This document shows, piece by piece, positions 61,613 through 64,000 of a stretch of 64,000 nucleotides of DNA. The stretch spans positions 29,406 to 93,405 of the forward strand of contig JABFGH010000019.1 of NCBI GenBank assembly GCA_013112585.1, read 5' to 3'. The stretch's first letter is position 1, and every line of letters begins with the position of its first letter. This stretch comes from Ignavibacteriota bacterium (GTDB lineage: Bacteria; Bacteroidota; Ignavibacteria; Ignavibacteriales; Melioribacteraceae). The translations under genes and the position numbers were made by a program. The notes below the pieces were generated by a model. That model saw only the letters and a program-made list of their open reading frames with translations. It was not told the DNA's origin and did not search any database.

Positions 61613-63379
61613 ATGAAGTTTAAGAAGAGAACACACAACTGCGGCGAACTTAGAATTTCCAATGTTGATGATAAAGTAGTATTAAATGGATGGGTTGATA
61701 ACAGACGCGACCTCGGCGGTGTGATTTTTATAGATTTAAGAGATAGATACGGGATTACCCAGATTGTATTTGAACCGACTTATAATGGTGATGCACATGA
61801 ACTGGGAAAATCTTTAAGAGGTGAGTTTGTGATTTCAATTGAAGGGAAGGTAAGAAAACGCCCGCCCGAAACTGATAACTCAAAAATTCCTACCGGACAT
61901 GTTGATGTGATGGTTGATAAACTTGTAATTCTAAACGAAGCGGAAACTACACCCTTCCAAATAAAAGATAATGTTGATGTTAGTGAAGATATACGTTTAA
62001 AGTATCGGTACCTCGATCTTCGAAGAGAAAAGATGAAAAACAATATGCTGCTGAGGCATCAAATGTATCAGTCGGTACGGAAATTTTTCAGCATTAAAGA
62101 GTTTGTAGAAATTGAAACTCCCGTATTAATGAAAAGTACCCCGGAAGGTGCGAGAGATTTTCTGGTTCCATCAAGAATAAATAAATCAAAATTTTATGCA
62201 CTGCCGCAATCGCCCCAAACTTATAAGCAATTGCTGATGGTGTCGGGCTTTGACCGTTATTTTCAAATTGTAAAATGTTTTAGGGATGAAGATCTGCGCG
62301 CGGACAGACAGCCTGAATTTACTCAGATCGATGTTGAGATGTCATTTGTTGATACCGAAGATGTTTTCGAAATAGTTGAACAGTTGATGTCAAATTTATT
62401 CAAAGATGTTAATGGTCACGAACTTAAATTGCCGATTCCAAGATTTACCTACGAAGAAGCAATGGAAAAATACGGAAGTGATAAGCCGGATCTGAGATTT
62501 GATCTTGAAATGGTTACACTAAATGAAGCTGTGAAAAATACTGAGTTCAAAGTATTTAAGGATGCCTCGGCAAATGGCGGAATTGTTACCGGGCTGCTTG
62601 CAAAAGGATGCGGTGATTTTACAAGAAATCAGCTTGATGTGCTTACTGAATTTGTAAAAAAACTCGGCGCCGGCGGATTGATCTGGATGCGTGTGAAAGA
62701 AGAGGGACTTGAAGCTCCGATTGCAAAATTTTTATCGGATGAGGAAAAACAGAGCATTATTGATTCACTAAATGCTAAACCCGGCGATCTTATTTTTATC
62801 CTTGCCGGTAAAAAATATTCAACACTTTCAATTATGGGGTCATTACGCTTAGAAATGGCAAGGCGACTTGAATTAATTAAACCGGATGCAGAACCAGCAT
62901 TGCTTTGGGTAACGGATTTCCCACTTTTAGAATGGGATGATGAAACTCAGCGTTATTATGCAATGCATCATCCGTTTACATCTCCAAGAGTTGAAGATAT
63001 TGAACTGATGGAAACCGATCCGGGAAAAGTTAAAGCCAGGGCATACGACCTGGTTCTTGACGGCAACGAAATTGCCGGCGGAAGCATCAGAATTCATGAT
63101 TCCAAACTGCAGGCAAAAATGTTCAAAGCATTAGGTATCTCAAAAGAAGAAGCAGAAGAAAAATTTGGATTTTTAATGAATGCGTTCAAATACGGCGCAC
63201 CTCCTCATGGCGGTATCGCTTTCGGTTTTGACCGCTTAGCCATGCTTTTTGCAGGTGAAGATTCCATTAGAGATGTAATTGCATTCCCTAAAACTGCAAG
63301 CGGAACATCATTGATGGATGATTCTCCTTCATATGTCAGCGAGGAGCAATTACGGGACTTACATATAAAATTGCGATAA
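61613..63379 (+). CDS. aspS: Aspartyl-tRNA synthetase
   Basis: 588 residues from the ATG at 61613, with AAGGTGA upstream (an ATG at 61583 would add ten unconserved residues). Anticodon-binding OB-fold at the start (VVLNGWVDNRRDLGGVIFID), catalytic class II motif 2 FRDEDLRADRQPEFTQID, the bacterial GAD insertion, and motif 3 in GIAFGFDRLAMLFAGEDSIR. Ligates aspartate to tRNA-Asp (or also tRNA-Asn where no AsnRS exists). Confidence 0.97.
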   Translation: MKFKKRTHNCGELRISNVDDKVVLNGWVDNRRDLGGVIFIDLRDRYGITQIVFEPTYNGDAHELGKSLRGEFVISIEGKVRKRPPETDNSKIPTGHVDVMVDKLVILNEAETTPFQIKDNVDVSEDIRLKYRYLDLRREKMKNNMLLRHQMYQSVRKFFSIKEFVEIETPVLMKSTPEGARDFLVPSRINKSKFYALPQSPQTYKQLLMVSGFDRYFQIVKCFRDEDLRADRQPEFTQIDVEMSFVDTEDVFEIVEQLMSNLFKDVNGHELKLPIPRFTYEEAMEKYGSDKPDLRFDLEMVTLNEAVKNTEFKVFKDASANGGIVTGLLAKGCGDFTRNQLDVLTEFVKKLGAGGLIWMRVKEEGLEAPIAKFLSDEEKQSIIDSLNAKPGDLIFILAGKKYSTLSIMGSLRLEMARRLELIKPDAEPALLWVTDFPLLEWDDETQRYYAMHHPFTSPRVEDIELMETDPGKVKARAYDLVLDGNEIAGGSIRIHDSKLQAKMFKALGISKEEAEEKFGFLMNAFKYGAPPHGGIAFGFDRLAMLFAGEDSIRDVIAFPKTASGTSLMDDSPSYVSEEQLRDLHIKLR

Positions 63380-63390
63380 TTTTGAACCAG

Positions 63391-63424
63391 GGGTTGTTGT
63401 TTTAAAATAAGATTTTTATATTTG
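63391..63424 (+). promoter_or_regulatory. Candidate promoter of the tRNA-Lys array
   Basis: TTTG (63391-63394) and TATATTTG (63417-63424) resemble the Bacteroidota -33/-7 pattern. The predicted start lies about 16 nt before the first tRNA-like unit, so the whole array may be transcribed with tRNA-Lys. Confidence 0.5.
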
Positions 63425-63445
63425 AAGTCTTGAATTTTTGAAGAT

Positions 63446-63523
63446 GGGCGCGTAGCTCAGTGGTAGAGCACCCCGACTAATAATCGGGGGGATAGTGGTT
63501 AGAGAAAGTAAAATTATGATTAT
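63446..63523 (+). pseudogene. Truncated tRNA-like unit 1
   Basis: 78 bp. The first 25 bases equal tRNA-Lys (acceptor 5' strand, D-arm). The anticodon arm is CCCGA-CTAATAA-TCGGG (loop would read AAT). The T-arm is broken: GTGGTTAGAGAA has no complementary 3' strand, and no acceptor 3' strand follows. Not a working tRNA. Confidence 0.8.
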
Positions 63524-63602
63524 GGGCGCGTAGCTCAGTGGTAGAGCACCCCGACTAATAATCGGGGGGATAGGTGGTTAGAGAAAGTAAAATTATGATT
63601 AT
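63524..63602 (+). pseudogene. Truncated tRNA-like unit 2
   Basis: 79 bp, identical to unit 1 except for one extra G (GGTGGTTAGAGAA), which is closer to the tRNA-Lys T-arm start (GGTGGTTCGAGA). The 3' half of the T-stem and acceptor are replaced by AGTAAAATTATGATTAT. Confidence 0.8.
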
Positions 63603-63680
63603 GGGCGCGTAGCTCAGTGGTAGAGCACCCCGACTAATAATCGGGGGGATAGTGGTTAGAGAAAGTAAAATTATGATTAT
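63603..63680 (+). pseudogene. Truncated tRNA-like unit 3
   Basis: 78 bp, same sequence as unit 1. Abuts the complete tRNA-Lys directly. Confidence 0.8.
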
Positions 63681-63752
63681 GGGCGCGTAGCTCAGTGGTA
63701 GAGCATCTGCCTTTTAAGCAGAGGGTCGGTGGTTCGAGACCACCCGCGCTCA
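63681..63752 (+). tRNA. tRNA-Lys (TTT)
   Basis: 72 nt cloverleaf: acceptor GGGCGCG/CGCGCTC (one G-T pair) plus discriminator A; D-arm GCTC/GAGC; anticodon stem TCTGC/GCAGA with loop CTTTTAA (anticodon TTT); T-arm GGTGG-TTCGAGA-CCACC. CCA is not encoded. Shares its 5' half with the three upstream units. Confidence 0.96.
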
Positions 63753-63758
63753 CTGGAT

Positions 63759-63799
63759 AAACCCTTATAGGACTTAGTCTTATGAGGGTTTGTTGTTTT
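63759..63799 (+). terminator. Terminator after tRNA-Lys
   Basis: AAACCCTTATA pairs with TATGAGGGTTT (one G-T pair) around a 10-base loop, followed by GTTGTTTT. Ends about 45 nt after the tRNA. Confidence 0.72.
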
Positions 63800-64000
63800 A
63801 AAGAAAATTGAGGGGAGTAAAAAGGGAGTAATTTTTCTGTCTTTTATTTTTACTTTCAAAATATTAAAAATAAAACTTGCATTTAAGAAACTTTATTAAT
63901 ATAATAAGATATACAAGTATTATAATGCAACTTCAGCTACAGCATCGTTAACAAATTCAGTGGTTAATTATCCTGTCGTTGAGTTCCTACATAAACCTTT
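63800..64000. other. No gene seen at the window end
   Basis: AT-rich, no complete gene or structured element recognised; a gene may begin beyond the window. Confidence 0.4.

Noticed and set aside
63446..63680. The three units as working tRNA-Ile (loop would read AAT)
   Set aside because: No paired T-stem, no 3' acceptor strand, no discriminator; they cannot form a cloverleaf.
63753..64000. Integrated element starting at the tRNA-Lys 3' end
   Set aside because: No integrase or direct repeat of the tRNA end is visible in the 248 bases left; cannot be supported.

Overview
The window is AT-rich chromosomal DNA from a member of the Bacteroidota/Chlorobiota/Ignavibacteriota lineage, most likely an Ignavibacteria-type organism. 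This rests on a secreted protease with a C-terminal type IX secretion (T9SS type A) sorting domain, a carboxypeptidase-regulatory/TonB receptor, several promoters with the Bacteroidota-style TAnnTTTG element, Ignavibacteria-like gene content, and many short palindromic intergenic repeats. No database search could be run; family names come from recognised motifs.

Layout. 1-7.5 kb: a DUF4139 protein and a large subtilisin-like T9SS protease, flanked by two arrays of a ~296-bp palindrome-rich repeat. 7.5-13.3 kb: TonB receptor, class II CPD photolyase, MscS channel and CorA. 13.4-25 kb (minus strand): a cation-homeostasis block with TrkH, a HAMP-only membrane protein, MgtE, an APC permease, a TerB-like protein, a HEAT protein, an H+-ATPase, a two-component system and two small/unknown genes. 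25-42 kb: a light-responsive region organised around a B12-binding MerR regulator (CarH/LitR type). Its divergent promoters carry 11-bp direct repeats. To the left it leads into SDR, FAD oxidoreductase, DUF2867, CIA30, lipoprotein and photolyase genes; to the right into DUF4397, fasciclin, an ECF sigma factor, SRPBCC, and a carotenoid operon (crtI, crtB, lycopene cyclase, Rieske oxygenase, methyltransferase, CrtU-like desaturase).

42-48.5 kb: a membrane metalloprotease, an esterase, a lipoprotein, HDOD and histidine kinase signalling genes, an SDR, and an orphan Phd/YefM-like antitoxin next to a T9SS-domain remnant. 48.7-52.7 kb: a probable MarR-controlled redox-stress operon (YceI, MarR, pirin, two CDGSH proteins, an FMN reductase, MsrA) with an 18-bp palindrome inside its promoter. 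53-61.5 kb: oligoendopeptidase F, a frameshifted DUF3800 gene, DUF4175, DUF4159 and PdxB. 61.6-64 kb: aspS, then three truncated tRNA-like tandem units leading into a complete tRNA-Lys.

The most unusual objects are: (1) a compact structured RNA of about 86-89 nt at 55368-55456 on the + strand, with a perfect TTGACA-17-TATAAT promoter and its own U8 terminator, convergent with and overlapping the 3' end of the DUF3800 gene; (2) the near-identical back-to-back promoters of the B12 photoreceptor locus; (3) the tRNA-Lys-derived tandem array; (4) a photolyase whose C-terminal 64 residues lie in the -1 frame after an A7 slippery run.
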